Positions 30,146 to 38,321 of a stretch of DNA of 64,000 nucleotides are shown one piece after another. A program made the position numbers and the translations under genes. Origin of the DNA: Clostridia bacterium (GTDB lineage: Bacteria > Bacillota > Clostridia > Christensenellales > SZUA-584). Below the pieces are notes generated by a model, which ran no database searches, was not told where the DNA came from, and worked only from the letters and a program-made list of their open reading frames with translations. Position 1 is the stretch's first letter. The number at the start of each line of letters is the position of its first letter. The stretch lies in NCBI GenBank assembly GCA_018648645.1, contig JABGQS010000001.1, positions 159,677 through 223,676 on the forward strand, given 5' to 3'.

Positions 30146-31222
30146 TTATTGAGCGTAGTATAGATCGATCATCTCCGGAATCGTTGACCATACGATGCGA
30201 CCATCCTGCACATATTCGTCGATAAGCGCCAGCCACTGCTCGAGCACTATGATATCCATTGGACTACCGAAACTGTACGCGGCGTAGTACGTGTTGACGA
30301 CACCCGAATCTGTATACATAAGCACTTCGTCGAGCTTTTGCCGCCAGATGTCGATATCCTTTTCGTCGAATACGAATGTGCCTGCGCCGTTCCCGCTCTC
30401 TGTGGCGTTTTCATAAGCGGCGGTGAGTGCAATGCCTGATGGAATAATCAGTAGTCCCGAATCTTTCGGGAAAATCCAATCTGCACCGCTGTCCGCATAC
30501 CATGGCGTTATCGAAAGTGCATCAATCCAAGGATATGGTGAATGCCCTTCGCCCGGGTTTTCGTAAGGCTCAAATCCATCGGGTCGGAATTGCTCGTCCA
30601 GCGACCACAATGAATAGCTAACCGTGCCAGTTGTGGCCTCGAAGCCGGCATTCAGGCAAGCGGCTACCCAGTCTTTGTCCGAGCACACGCCCGATATGTG
30701 CCGCACGGAGACACCGAGTGACTCTAGCTCTTGTTTCATTTGTAGTATACCGACATTAATTTCCTGCTGCGTCGTGCGTTTATTACCGCCGATATCGGCA
30801 TGCACCCCGATACCGTGTCCGCGCTGCTCTAGCTCTAATAGCACGTTGTCGCTCCATTGCAAACAACCCGCTGTAAACTCTTTGCTTTCAAGAGTCAGCT
30901 TTGCACCGTATTTTTCGAAAAGCGCGGCGTATTCTCGCAGCATTTGTGCGTGTCTTCTAAAACCGTCCTCGTTACCTTCGTCATCCCAACCTTCAAGGTG
31001 CACCATTACAGTGAAATGCAGCACGCCCTGACCGTCAGGGTTGTCGTTTTGGAGCGGTAATGTTTGATTGCCTTCCTGTGGATTGCTGCTTGTTGGCAAT
31101 TCGTTTTTTGGCAGCGGTTTGGTCGGTGTCTGCGGCAGAAGGTTCCCATTGACAGCAGGTGCGCAGCCGGTAAGGAACAGAGTAAAAACCAATGCGAGAC
31201 AAAGAATTTTAAAAAAACGCAT
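30146..31222 (-). CDS. Lipoprotein with polysaccharide-deacetylase-like domain
   Basis: A 358-residue exported lipoprotein. The lipobox is FLTGC near residue 20. The mature part has VLHFTVMVHLEGW, a region about a person-sized barrel domain with GHGIGVHADIGG near 130-141 and VSVRHISGVCSDKDWVAACLNAGF, which resembles polysaccharide deacetylase (NodB-like) folds, but the D-H-x3-H metal set is not clearly intact. The start at 31222 is chosen because AAAGGAG lies eight bases upstream. It is monocistronic. A carbohydrate-related extracellular role is inference. Confidence 0.6.
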   Translation of the reverse strand: MRFFKILCLALVFTLFLTGCAPAVNGNLLPQTPTKPLPKNELPTSSNPQEGNQTLPLQNDNPDGQGVLHFTVMVHLEGWDDEGNEDGFRRHAQMLREYAALFEKYGAKLTLESKEFTAGCLQWSDNVLLELEQRGHGIGVHADIGGNKRTTQQEINVGILQMKQELESLGVSVRHISGVCSDKDWVAACLNAGFEATTGTVSYSLWSLDEQFRPDGFEPYENPGEGHSPYPWIDALSITPWYADSGADWIFPKDSGLLIIPSGIALTAAYENATESGNGAGTFVFDEKDIDIWRQKLDEVLMYTDSGVVNTYYAAYSFGSPMDIIVLEQWLALIDEYVQDGRIVWSTIPEMIDLYYAQ

Positions 31223-31379
31223 ATAATCATCTCCTTTGGAAGATTGCAGCATCGTGGCAACAATAAATCGTATTGTACAATGAAAGCATTAAGCAAAAGT
31301 TGAGTGAGATTACTGTAATATTATCACGAAGCTGCGATGTTTCGCAATATAGATTGTTGAATATACGAATGAAAATGAG

Positions 31380-31880
31380 CTAATCTATATCGACTTGGGT
31401 GGGGTCGTTTATGTCAGGATAAACCTGCCAGTCGTCGTGGATAAAGTCCTCCGAGATATTTTTTATGCTCATTTTAACGTATTTGGCTTTTGCCGATATG
31501 GCGACTTCGCCGTCGGGCGTGTATATTTCGCCCGTGCCTTCGTACAGCAGTCTGTTTTGTTTGGTGATGCGCCCGACGGCCCGCAGCTGTGTGTCACAGG
31601 GCAGCGGTTTTTTGTATGATAAACTAAGCTGCGCCGTAACGCCCCAGGTGTCCGGCGCGTCAATTTGGATCGCTCTGCCGATTGCTTCGTCGAGGATGCT
31701 TGCCGCAACGCCGCCGTGCAGCCGCACGGGATAGCCTTGATGGTTAGAAGTTGGTGTGAAAAGAGCCACCACTTCGTTTCTGTCTGTTTCGAAAAAGCTG
31801 GCGTGAAGCCCGATTGCGTTGTCTACGCCGCACACAAAACAGTGTTTAGCGTTTGATTGCTTGTTTACGATTTTTTTCAT
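31380..31880 (-). CDS. PaaI-type hotdog thioesterase
   Basis: A 166-residue hotdog-fold protein. The typical segments are CFVCGVDNAIGLHASFF near 14-30, the catalytic-region motif VRLHGGVAASILDEAIGRA near 52-70, and WGVTAQLSLSYKKPLP. It likely hydrolyses an acyl-CoA thioester; the natural acyl group cannot be predicted. It is a single gene with a GGAGGTT before the ATG. Confidence 0.85.
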   Translation of the reverse strand: MKKIVNKQSNAKHCFVCGVDNAIGLHASFFETDRNEVVALFTPTSNHQGYPVRLHGGVAASILDEAIGRAIQIDAPDTWGVTAQLSLSYKKPLPCDTQLRAVGRITKQNRLLYEGTGEIYTPDGEVAISAKAKYVKMSIKNISEDFIHDDWQVYPDINDPTQVDID

Positions 31881-32020
31881 GTAGAACCTCCAAAATGTAC
31901 GAATACAATGCTAGGATTATATCACAAGCGAGCCGCGGCGTATACATTACTGAATGCTTTTTAGGCGCAAAGTATTTTTGCAATAGCGCATAAAAAAGTG
32001 CTGTTAACTCGAATTGCACC

Positions 32021-32050
32021 TTGACGCCACAGAAACGCAAGTGATAGTAT
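32021..32050 (+). promoter_or_regulatory. Promoter of the bactofilin gene
   Basis: TTGACG and TAGTAT with an 18-base spacer, about 110 bases before the ATG. The leader between them contains no other gene that I can see. Confidence 0.55.
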
Positions 32051-32162
32051 ATAGGCACGAAATTATTTATGCTTAATAAGCTGCTGAAAAATGACATCTT
32101 GAGAAGCGCCTTGCGGCGCAAAACTTTTTTGAGCAACATAAACCAAACGAGGAGAATAGAAA

Positions 32163-32576
32163 ATGGCCAATTTGAAAGTAAGAAAAGACGGAGTTAATAC
32201 AAACATACCGGATACGCTGATACCGCTTGAAACGACTTTTACAGGTAGCATCGAAACGAGCACCAGTATTCGGATTGACGGAAGAGTAAAAGGCAACGTG
32301 AACGCAAAAGGCGATGTTGCTCTTGGCTCAAAGGCGCTTGTGGAAGGCGATGTATTTGGCAGAGCTTTCAATATCGCAGGTACGATTACAGGCAATGTGG
32401 TTTCTACCGGCAGTGTTGCGTTGTTGCCCAAAGCGCGTGTTCTTGGCGATATCGTTGCTAAGGCACTCAGTATCGAGCTTGGTGCAAGCTATAGCGGCAA
32501 GTGCATTATTGGTGCTATCGAAAGCGCGAGGATGAAACCCGGAAGCGCGGCAACCGAAGCAGCGGACAAAAAATAG
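32163..32576 (+). CDS. Bactofilin
   Basis: A 137-residue polymer-forming cytoskeletal protein. It has the right-handed beta-helix repeats of bactofilins: TTFTGSIETSTSIRIDGRVKGNVNAKGDVALGSKALVEGDVFG and later ITGNVVSTGSVALLPKARVLGDIVAKAL, followed by a short unstructured tail. Such proteins form filaments at the membrane that position cell-wall enzymes. Gene is monocistronic with GAGGAG before the ATG. Confidence 0.9.
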   Translation: MANLKVRKDGVNTNIPDTLIPLETTFTGSIETSTSIRIDGRVKGNVNAKGDVALGSKALVEGDVFGRAFNIAGTITGNVVSTGSVALLPKARVLGDIVAKALSIELGASYSGKCIIGAIESARMKPGSAATEAADKK

Positions 32577-32624
32577 GAACACGAGTGTAGGCGGTATAAA
32601 TCCGAAACACTAAGATATACGCGG

Positions 32625-32726
32625 CTAGTTTTTCAGCTTGTTTTTTGCCGTGTCAAGATTCGCTGTGATGATTTTTCGCAGCGTTTTTTCTTCCTGCAAA
32701 GTGAATGTCTCTTTTCTGAATTCCAT
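32625..32726 (-). CDS. Candidate small charged protein, 33 residues
   Basis: ATG at 32726 and TAG at 32625 on the minus strand define a 33-residue lysine- and glutamate-rich frame beginning MEFRKETFTLQEEKTLRKI. An AAGAGAGA lies five bases upstream. It fills most of an otherwise empty 315-base gap. I know no homologue and chance is possible. Confidence 0.35.
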   Translation of the reverse strand: MEFRKETFTLQEEKTLRKIITANLDTAKNKLKN

Positions 32727-32891
32727 AAAATCTCTCTTGATAAAGCTGAAACCAGCAGTTGATTACAATATGATAACAAACAACTATTTACTTGCAAGAG
32801 GTAGATTGTGCGGACTCTAAAAGCTGTTTCGTTATTGTGTGATTTGTGGTATGATATGCGGTGTTAAACAACTAGTTTGTGAGGGAACGCG

Positions 32892-33506
32892 ATGATCAAA
32901 AAGCTTGATACTGAACTGATACATATTTGTGAAGGTGACACGAGGTACTACGGCGCGAGTCAGTACTGGTTTAAGAAAAAGATACACGGGCTTAGCGGGT
33001 GCGGTCCCGCAACAGCGGCGCTGATACTGCGGTATATGGCGGAAAAGTTCAGCGATACGTGCGGCGCGCTTTATGAGCACGAGATGCCGGCAGCCAAAGA
33101 GGATTTTGTAAACTTTATGCAGGATGTGCGCGAGTTTGTGAAGCCGGGCATTGGCGGGCTTACCGATCATAGATTTTTTGCGTCGTCAACGATAGCTTAC
33201 GCGCAGAGCAGGGGCGTGAAGCTGAGAATGCAAAGTGTGTCTGCAAGCCTGAGTGCGGGCGTGGCATTTGGTTTTATCACGCGCGCGATTAGCGAAGGGT
33301 ATATGCCGGCGCTTTTGATAATGCGCAACCCAAGCAAAGCGCTTGACGAGTTTACTTGGCACTGGATGGGAATTACAGGCTATGACGATGAAAAAAAGAC
33401 GATATATATTTCGACTTACGGCGAGGAATATGAGCTTGTTTTTGAGGATGTTTGGAACCAGAATAAGCCGTATCGAGCCAACTGTGTGTACTTTTATCCG
33501 GAGTAG
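32892..33506 (+). CDS. C39-like papain-fold cysteine peptidase-like protein
   Basis: A 204-residue protein with a likely catalytic cysteine C37 in GLSGCGPATAALI and a likely catalytic histidine H157 in FTWHWMGITGYD, the arrangement of C39-like bacterial peptidases. There is no signal peptide or ABC-transporter domain, so it would be cytosolic. Possible TATGAT-type -10 is at 32850-32855 and a GAGGGA precedes the ATG. It is the last protein gene before the tRNA pair. Proteolytic activity is inferred from the fold and has no support from neighbours. Confidence 0.6.
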   Translation: MIKKLDTELIHICEGDTRYYGASQYWFKKKIHGLSGCGPATAALILRYMAEKFSDTCGALYEHEMPAAKEDFVNFMQDVREFVKPGIGGLTDHRFFASSTIAYAQSRGVKLRMQSVSASLSAGVAFGFITRAISEGYMPALLIMRNPSKALDEFTWHWMGITGYDDEKKTIYISTYGEEYELVFEDVWNQNKPYRANCVYFYPE

Positions 33507-33561
33507 CTATAGGTCGGGTTTAAATAGTTTCAAGGCACGAAAAATAATTGTATTAAAACTG

Positions 33562-33590
33562 TTGACTATACGGTCGATATGATATAGAAT
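33562..33590 (+). promoter_or_regulatory. Promoter of the tRNA-Met pair
   Basis: TTGACT and TAGAAT with a 17-base spacer, 21 bases before the first tRNA. Confidence 0.7.
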
Positions 33591-33611
33591 ATCTCTTGCG
33601 TTCGTTTTCGA

Positions 33612-33688
<77 letters not shown>

Positions 33689-33739
33689 ATTAACAAACGT
33701 GTTTCGCCGGCCAGAAATCGGCTGGCGTTTCGCCTATAT

Positions 33740-33816
33740 GGCGGCGTGGCTCAGATGGCTAGAGCATTCGGTTCATACCCGGAGGGTCACTGGTTCGAAT
33801 CCAGTCGCCGCTACCA
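33740..33816 (+). tRNA. Elongator tRNA-Met (CAT)
   Basis: A 77-base cloverleaf with encoded CCA and anticodon CAT at 33774-33776. The acceptor stem GGCGGCG/CGCCGCT-type pairing and the D-arm are normal for elongator Met of Firmicutes. Its last 23 bases plus flank are duplicated at 33975-34003. Confidence 0.95.
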
Positions 33817-33822
33817 AAAGAA
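33794..33822 (+). repeat. 29-bp direct repeat, copy 1 (3' end of tRNA-Met)
   Basis: Begins TTCGAATCCAGTCGCC, includes the tRNA 3' end with CCA, and extends six bases beyond it. It is identical to 33975-34003. Confidence 0.95.
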
Positions 33823-33849
33823 AAACACACTGCGAAGTAGTGTGTTTTT
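33822..33849 (+). terminator. Terminator after the tRNA-Met gene
   Basis: Ten-base arms AAAACACACT/AGTGTGTTTT with a seven-base loop, followed by a T-rich tract. Confidence 0.85.
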
Positions 33850-33974
33850 CTTTTTGCTGTGGAGGTTGGTGAGAACCGGTTAAAAAGAGACAAAAAAGCG
33901 GGAAGTAATGAAACCAGGAAAAGCATGGGTTGCAAAGTGGGTTGAAGACGAAATATGCCTGACGGGCTCCCGTC

Positions 33975-34003
33975 TTCGAATCCAGTCGCCGCTACCAAAA
34001 GAA
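33975..34003 (+). repeat. 29-bp direct repeat, copy 2 (orphan tRNA 3' end)
   Basis: An exact copy of the tRNA-Met 3' end without the rest of a tRNA, 152 bases downstream of the first. Immediately before it is an inverted repeat GAAGACG...CGTCTTC (33944-33950 and 33971-33977). It is followed by its own strong terminator. It could be the remnant of a duplicated tRNA or an attachment-site scar. Confidence 0.9.
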
Positions 34004-34033
34004 CAGCACCCTTTCATAGGGTGCTGTTCTTTT
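33997..34033 (+). terminator. Strong terminator after the orphan tRNA end
   Basis: Fifteen-base perfect arms (AAAAGAACAGCACCC and complement) with a seven-base loop, ending in TTTT. Confidence 0.85.
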
Positions 34034-34160
34034 GATTGTGTTGGTTGGTTAGAGGCAGCCAGAAAAAGCCGGGCAAGTGAATAACAAAAACTTTAAGGCG
34101 ATAATTCAACATATTGCCGGTCAAAATCGAAAGCGGGAATTTGCACCGGAATCGACCGGA

Positions 34161-34340
34161 TTATTCTCCTAAGAATTTCAACGCTTCTAAGACAAGAAAT
34201 ACAGGCCATACAATGGCTTTCAAGAACCCTAGAACGCCTACCCAAAAAGTCGAAGCTATGGAAATATAGTATATTGCTGCCCCTATAAATCCTAATCCAT
34301 AGACTGCTCCACCTGTAGCGTGAGTGCTTTTCTCTTTCAT
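34161..34340 (-). CDS. Small conserved membrane protein, 59 residues
   Basis: ATG at 34340 has a perfect AAAGGAGGTG seven bases upstream; stop at 34161. The protein starts MKEKSTHATGG, contains GAVYGLGFIGAAIYYI and FWVGVLGFLKAIVWPVFLVLEALKFL, and has two membrane segments. I recall similar short proteins in many Firmicutes, always of unknown function. It has its own promoter. This gene is overlooked if only longer frames are considered; a frame at 34093-34350 in another register is a shadow. Confidence 0.85.
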   Translation of the reverse strand: MKEKSTHATGGAVYGLGFIGAAIYYISIASTFWVGVLGFLKAIVWPVFLVLEALKFLGE

Positions 34341-34786
34341 AACGATACACCTCCTTTGCTATTTGTTAAATTCGAATATCGTACAAATTATTGAGAAAGG
34401 ATTCCGGTGCAATATTTGATAATAAACGATGTTTGACCAGCATGCTATGCAAATATTATATCATGATAAAGGAATTTGGTAAGAGAATATTTATTTTAGT
34501 AGATATAAGAATTCTCGCTTGCGAGGTACTTTGAGATTGTAAAAATTGATAGAATCCTTATCGCCGCTGCGCAAATGAAATAAACCTAGATAGTTTGCTT
34601 CATTTTGAAGTTTTAAATAACTGTTAAATTTTCAAAGAGTCAATTTTTTTTAGACATCAATGTGCTATAATGAGTAAGTAAGTCTGATGTTATTGAGACA
34701 TTTTAAATTCACTCAAAGCTGTGAAGCTATTGGCCGCATGCCAATTGGTGTGAAACCACTATTAATGCAAAAGATGAGGAGAGAGT
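34341..34786. other. 446-base intergenic region between divergent genes
   Basis: AT-rich. It holds the minus-strand promoter at 34455-34482 and, on the plus strand, an extended -10 (TGCTATAAT, 34663-34671) about 115 bases before the ATG at 34787. I see no other gene or known RNA element. Confidence 0.5.
34455..34482 (-). promoter_or_regulatory. Promoter of the small membrane protein gene
   Basis: On the minus strand, TTACCA (34477-34482) and TATAAT (34455-34460) are 16 bases apart. A 115-base leader precedes the ATG. Confidence 0.6.
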
Positions 34787-35554
34787 ATGAAACACTATTT
34801 AGTTGAAGGGAAAACCTTACCGGAAGCATATCATAAAGCAATCGAAAAGTTGGACACAGAGGGGAAGGTTTATCCGTGTGCAGACTATAACACAACCATG
34901 AAAGAGTGCTCTTTGTCTTTCCATGTAGAGGACGCCATTGCCGAGCCGTTTATCAGCAAACTTTTCTGCGGCGGGCATCATGAGCTGCAGCAGTATGAGA
35001 TGGAGATTGTTGATGGTGTTTTGGATTTTATGACCGAGGCGGAAGGTGACGAGTATTGGGAGTATACTTATCACGAAAGATTTGCGCATCAGCTGGAGTT
35101 TATAAAGGAAGAGCTTAAACGCAATCCATATACGCGCCGAGCTACGATGAACATTCGGGATTTTGATATTGACACCAGCAATGAGCATCCGGCGTGCTTG
35201 CAGAGTATTGGGCTTTATAACAGAGACGGCAAGCTGCACATGAAAGCGACGATGCGCAGCAACGACGCGGTGCAGGCAACTTTTATGAATGCTGTTGGGT
35301 TTATAGCGCTGCTGCGCAATTTGGCGCAGGAGCTTGAGCTGCAAGTCGGCTCATATACCCATACCGCATATAGCTTTCATGCATACGAAAGCAGTTTTGA
35401 TACGCTTAAAGATTATGCTGAGAAAATCAGAACGAAGGATATAGGAGACTTGACCTACGATTATGAAGGGTATTATAAAGATATGATGCTGGAAGAAATT
35501 CCGTCAATCATGAAGCAGGTTGAAATATTGAGAGAGAAGCATGCGAAGAAGTAA
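34787..35554 (+). CDS. Thymidylate-synthase-like protein
   Basis: A 255-residue protein related to thymidylate synthase, closer in style to short archaeal-type ones. Key residues are present: an Arg pair R117-R118, catalytic-position C137 in HPACLQ, R157-S158-N159-D160, N168, and the H198-x-Y200 pair. Asn at 168 fits dUMP instead of dCMP. The N-terminal phosphate-binding Arg loop of bacterial ThyA is not evident. GAGGAG precedes the ATG. It is monocistronic. It may be the cell's ThyA or a divergent nucleotide-methylating relative. Confidence 0.65.
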   Translation: MKHYLVEGKTLPEAYHKAIEKLDTEGKVYPCADYNTTMKECSLSFHVEDAIAEPFISKLFCGGHHELQQYEMEIVDGVLDFMTEAEGDEYWEYTYHERFAHQLEFIKEELKRNPYTRRATMNIRDFDIDTSNEHPACLQSIGLYNRDGKLHMKATMRSNDAVQATFMNAVGFIALLRNLAQELELQVGSYTHTAYSFHAYESSFDTLKDYAEKIRTKDIGDLTYDYEGYYKDMMLEEIPSIMKQVEILREKHAKK

Positions 35555-35772
35555 ATCCTAGATGCATTTGAAGTTTAAAAATAATAATGAAAACCGTTCA
35601 CCCAATGGACGGTTTTTATCTATTGTGATAATCGCATATAAATGTTCAAGCTGATATGTGCTTGTCTTCGCCATTACGGTCGCCCGAGAGTTCGTTGCGT
35701 CCGCGACTGCAAGATATAGAAAAAATTACTTGTGCATGGTATAATTACCGAGTGGAATACTTTGGAGGAAAC

Positions 35773-36804
35773 ATGAGAATAAAGGGACTATTCATACTGA
35801 TACTTCTGGTGTTGGTCTTGACAGGGTGCGAAGCGAACTTTGGCGTTGCAGACACCTCTGATACAGACGGTGCGGGCGAGACAACGCCAATAGAAGCGAC
35901 ACCAACGCCTACAGCGGATGAGATTGAGGATGTTTCTGAGGCTGATGATGATAGGGATACATTCGCAAGCGAAACTCCATATGATAGAGAGGCAAAGAGA
36001 GATTTGCTTGCGCTGATGATGGCGTATCCGAACCACATTGCTGGCATTGAGAGAGCAGACGGTTTTATATACGTCGTTATGGAATCGGGGAGTCGTATCG
36101 TATACGATGATATGCAGAGCAAAGATTTCGGTGAAAAACTCGCGAATGCGGACTTGCAGGACATGATGGAGCTAGCTTACCCGCTGGGAGATATTGTGCT
36201 GCTTTTGGAAGGCGATTTTGATCCCGGAAGAATTCGCAATTACGATCTTTTGATGGAGGTCTATGGTGGATCGCAGAGCGCTATCGAGGCAAACCTTGAG
36301 CACGTGCAGATAGACGCCAAAACGTATCAGTTCAATGGGGAAAACGGAGTCGCTTTTGCGATGGCTGCCGTATTCGCTGAGCTTGACGATATCATAAGCG
36401 ATGAGCGCGTTATTGAAGAGTTTGTGTATCCGCTTGCCAGCACATACTATTACAGAGTTATCGCAGGGACAGACCGATTGAGCCTGCATTCCTTCGGCAT
36501 CGCAATAGATTTAAAAAATGTCAAAACGGACTACTGGCGGGATGCAACGAGAGAGCAGGGGCAGGCGAGGCTGGATGTGTTCCCAAGAGAGATTGTCGCG
36601 GTGTTTGAGGAGAACGGGTTTATTTGGGGCGGCAAATGGGCGCATTTTGACCTGCTGCATTTCGAGTATAGACCGGAGCTGATTGCCAAAGCAAAGTATT
36701 TTATAGAGCAAGTAGATGGCGAGCCATGGTATCAGGGCTATCCAATTACTGATGAAACGATGAAGCTTGTTGAGATAATCGATGATGCGTTTAATGACGG
36801 TTGA
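35773..36804 (+). CDS. Lipoprotein M15 (VanY-like) D,D-carboxypeptidase
   Basis: A 343-residue lipoprotein. The lipobox is LVLTGC near residue 17. After an acidic, Thr-rich linker, a peptidase domain has the zinc motif S-x-H-S-F-G-I-A-I-D (H239, D246) and WAHFDLLHFEY with H291 and H296; H296 is the likely third ligand. This pattern fits the M15 family that trims cell-wall peptides. The start at 35773 has TTTGGAGGAA upstream; a longer frame from 35656 lacks a signal peptide. Gene ppa follows after 28 bases. Confidence 0.85.
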   Translation: MRIKGLFILILLVLVLTGCEANFGVADTSDTDGAGETTPIEATPTPTADEIEDVSEADDDRDTFASETPYDREAKRDLLALMMAYPNHIAGIERADGFIYVVMESGSRIVYDDMQSKDFGEKLANADLQDMMELAYPLGDIVLLLEGDFDPGRIRNYDLLMEVYGGSQSAIEANLEHVQIDAKTYQFNGENGVAFAMAAVFAELDDIISDERVIEEFVYPLASTYYYRVIAGTDRLSLHSFGIAIDLKNVKTDYWRDATREQGQARLDVFPREIVAVFEENGFIWGGKWAHFDLLHFEYRPELIAKAKYFIEQVDGEPWYQGYPITDETMKLVEIIDDAFNDG

Positions 36805-36832
36805 GTAATCTATTCTATGGAGGAGAGCTATT

Positions 36833-37351
36833 ATGAGCAATAATGATTTGATACTTGAGGTGTTGATAGAGATTCCAAAAGGGTGCAGGAACAAGTACGA
36901 GTACGATAAAGAAAGAAATATGATTAAGTTTGACCGTACGCTTTTTTCTTCGGTGTATTATCCGAGCGACTATGGATTTGTGCCGGACACATTGAGTGAG
37001 GACGGAGACCCGCTTGATGTGCTGGTGCTGGTCAACCAACCAACGTTTCCCGGTTGCTTGATTGACGCTAAACCCATTGGACTTTTCGTGATGTACGATG
37101 AAAAGGGACGTGACGACAAGATCTTGTGCGTGCCCGTGTCTGATCCGCTTTGGAATCACATTAACACATTAGAGCAGGTACCGCCGCATCTCTTGGACGA
37201 AATCGAGCACTTCTTTAGTATATACAAGGACCTCGAGCAAAAGAGTGTGAGAGTGGAAGGGTGGCAGGATAAGCAGGCGGCTATTGAAGTCATAAATGAA
37301 GCACTGCGAAGGTATCAGGATGCCAAAACGAACCCAAAAAGAAAAGTTTAG
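36833..37351 (+). CDS. ppa: Inorganic pyrophosphatase (family I)
   Basis: A 172-residue cytosolic enzyme that hydrolyses pyrophosphate. Conserved segments are EIPKGCRNKYEYDKE near 14-28, the YPSDYGFVPDTLSEDGDPLDVLVL stretch near 43-66 with the metal-binding aspartates, and FFSIYKDLEQKSVRVEGW near 127-144. Length is typical. GGAGGAG precedes the ATG. It lies just downstream of the M15 peptidase, probably the same transcript. Confidence 0.95.
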   Translation: MSNNDLILEVLIEIPKGCRNKYEYDKERNMIKFDRTLFSSVYYPSDYGFVPDTLSEDGDPLDVLVLVNQPTFPGCLIDAKPIGLFVMYDEKGRDDKILCVPVSDPLWNHINTLEQVPPHLLDEIEHFFSIYKDLEQKSVRVEGWQDKQAAIEVINEALRRYQDAKTNPKRKV

Positions 37352-37388
37352 TAAGCATATATAAACGCGAGAGCAAAGGAGTTTTGTC

Positions 37389-37961
37389 ATGGGCAAAAGG
37401 AACCGCAATGTTTTGCAGGAGGAGCGCAGTTTTTTCTGCGAGTCGCTGCACCTAGTCGGACAGTATTTTAAGTCGAGGCTGCTCGTATCGTTGATATTCA
37501 CGGTGGTGTGCTGGCTAATAATGTGGCTGGTGCTCGACCTAAAGGGCGCAATTCCCGTCAGCATTATGATCGGGTTGTTTAACCTCGTGCCGTATATCGG
37601 GCCGATTGTTGCGATGATAGTAACCGCCATCGTGGTGGTGTTTCAAGACCCAATGGACGTGCTTTGGATGACGATACTGCAGTTTGGTTTGCAGATAATC
37701 GATACTGTGCTACTCTCGCCGCTGATGCTCGGCAAAAGCATGGGGCTGCACCCGATTGTGGTGTTTGTGGCGATATTTATCGGTGGCAGTGTGTTTGGCG
37801 TGGTGGGCATGATTATCGCAACGCCGGTGGCGGCGATTGCGGCGCTGGCTGCGCGGCGGATACGCAGGTATCTGAGAGAAAAGAACGCGCCTGTGATATC
37901 GTCCGGTAGTGGAGAGCAAAGCGGAAGCGGGCAAGACGGAGGCGATACAAACGCGAATTAG
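37389..37961 (+). CDS. Short AI-2E/PerM-family membrane protein
   Basis: A 190-residue protein corresponding to the C-terminal half of AI-2E (DUF20, PerM) permeases, which are usually about 350 residues. It has GLFNLVPYIGPIVAMI near 67-82 and LGKSMGLHPIVVFVAIFIGGSVFGVVGMIIATPVAAIA near 118-155, the signature parts, with about four or five membrane segments. It has a proper ribosome site (AAAGGAG), so it appears to be a real short gene and may be a truncation product. Transport substrate unknown. Confidence 0.75.
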   Translation: MGKRNRNVLQEERSFFCESLHLVGQYFKSRLLVSLIFTVVCWLIMWLVLDLKGAIPVSIMIGLFNLVPYIGPIVAMIVTAIVVVFQDPMDVLWMTILQFGLQIIDTVLLSPLMLGKSMGLHPIVVFVAIFIGGSVFGVVGMIIATPVAAIAALAARRIRRYLREKNAPVISSGSGEQSGSGQDGGDTNAN

Positions 37962-37984
37962 CGCCGATATGACGAGAAGACAAA

Positions 37985-38020
37985 AAAAGTCAGGCTAACT
38001 ATTACATTAGCCTGACTTTT
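37985..38020. terminator. Strong bidirectional terminator
   Basis: Fourteen-base arms AAAAGTCAGGCTAA/TTAGCCTGACTTTT around an eight-base loop. Confidence 0.9.
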
Positions 38021-38038
38021 ATAATTCTGCATAACTTA

Positions 38039-38269
38039 CTATCCTGCGTATGTTACTCCGCCATAGATAAACAGGAAGATGCCGACTGCCAAAACGATGA
38101 TTGCCATGATGAGGCAGATTTTCGCCGCTTTGTCGTCCTCCATGCCTTTCCCCAGCTTCATCTTAACGAACTTTAGCAGCCCCGGAGATTTCTTTATTCC
38201 TCCAAAGTATCCAACCAACACTGCGTAGAGCACACATGCGATACCGCCTAATAAAAACCCTATTGCCAT
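38039..38269 (-). CDS. Small membrane protein, 76 residues
   Basis: Two membrane segments (about 4-24 and 50-70) around a basic loop GGIKKSPGLLKFVKMKLGKG. The terminator directly follows. No family recognised; a GGGGGAAAC precedes the ATG. It may be a small component linked to the ABC transporter upstream, but no motif supports that. Confidence 0.6.
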   Translation of the reverse strand: MAIGFLLGGIACVLYAVLVGYFGGIKKSPGLLKFVKMKLGKGMEDDKAAKICLIMAIIVLAVGIFLFIYGGVTYAG

Positions 38270-38321
38270 AATGTTTCCCCCTTCGATATTTTACAATTGC
38301 ACTAATACTATTCGATATGGG

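Noticed and set aside
33759..33998. Minus-strand frame of 79 codons with SGDWIRTSDPPG
   Set aside because: It is the antisense of the tRNA-Met gene and its duplicated 3' end; this SGDWIRTSD pattern is a well-known false protein in databases.
34093..34350. 85-codon minus-strand frame
   Set aside because: It overlaps the well-supported 59-residue membrane protein in another register and lacks a ribosome site.
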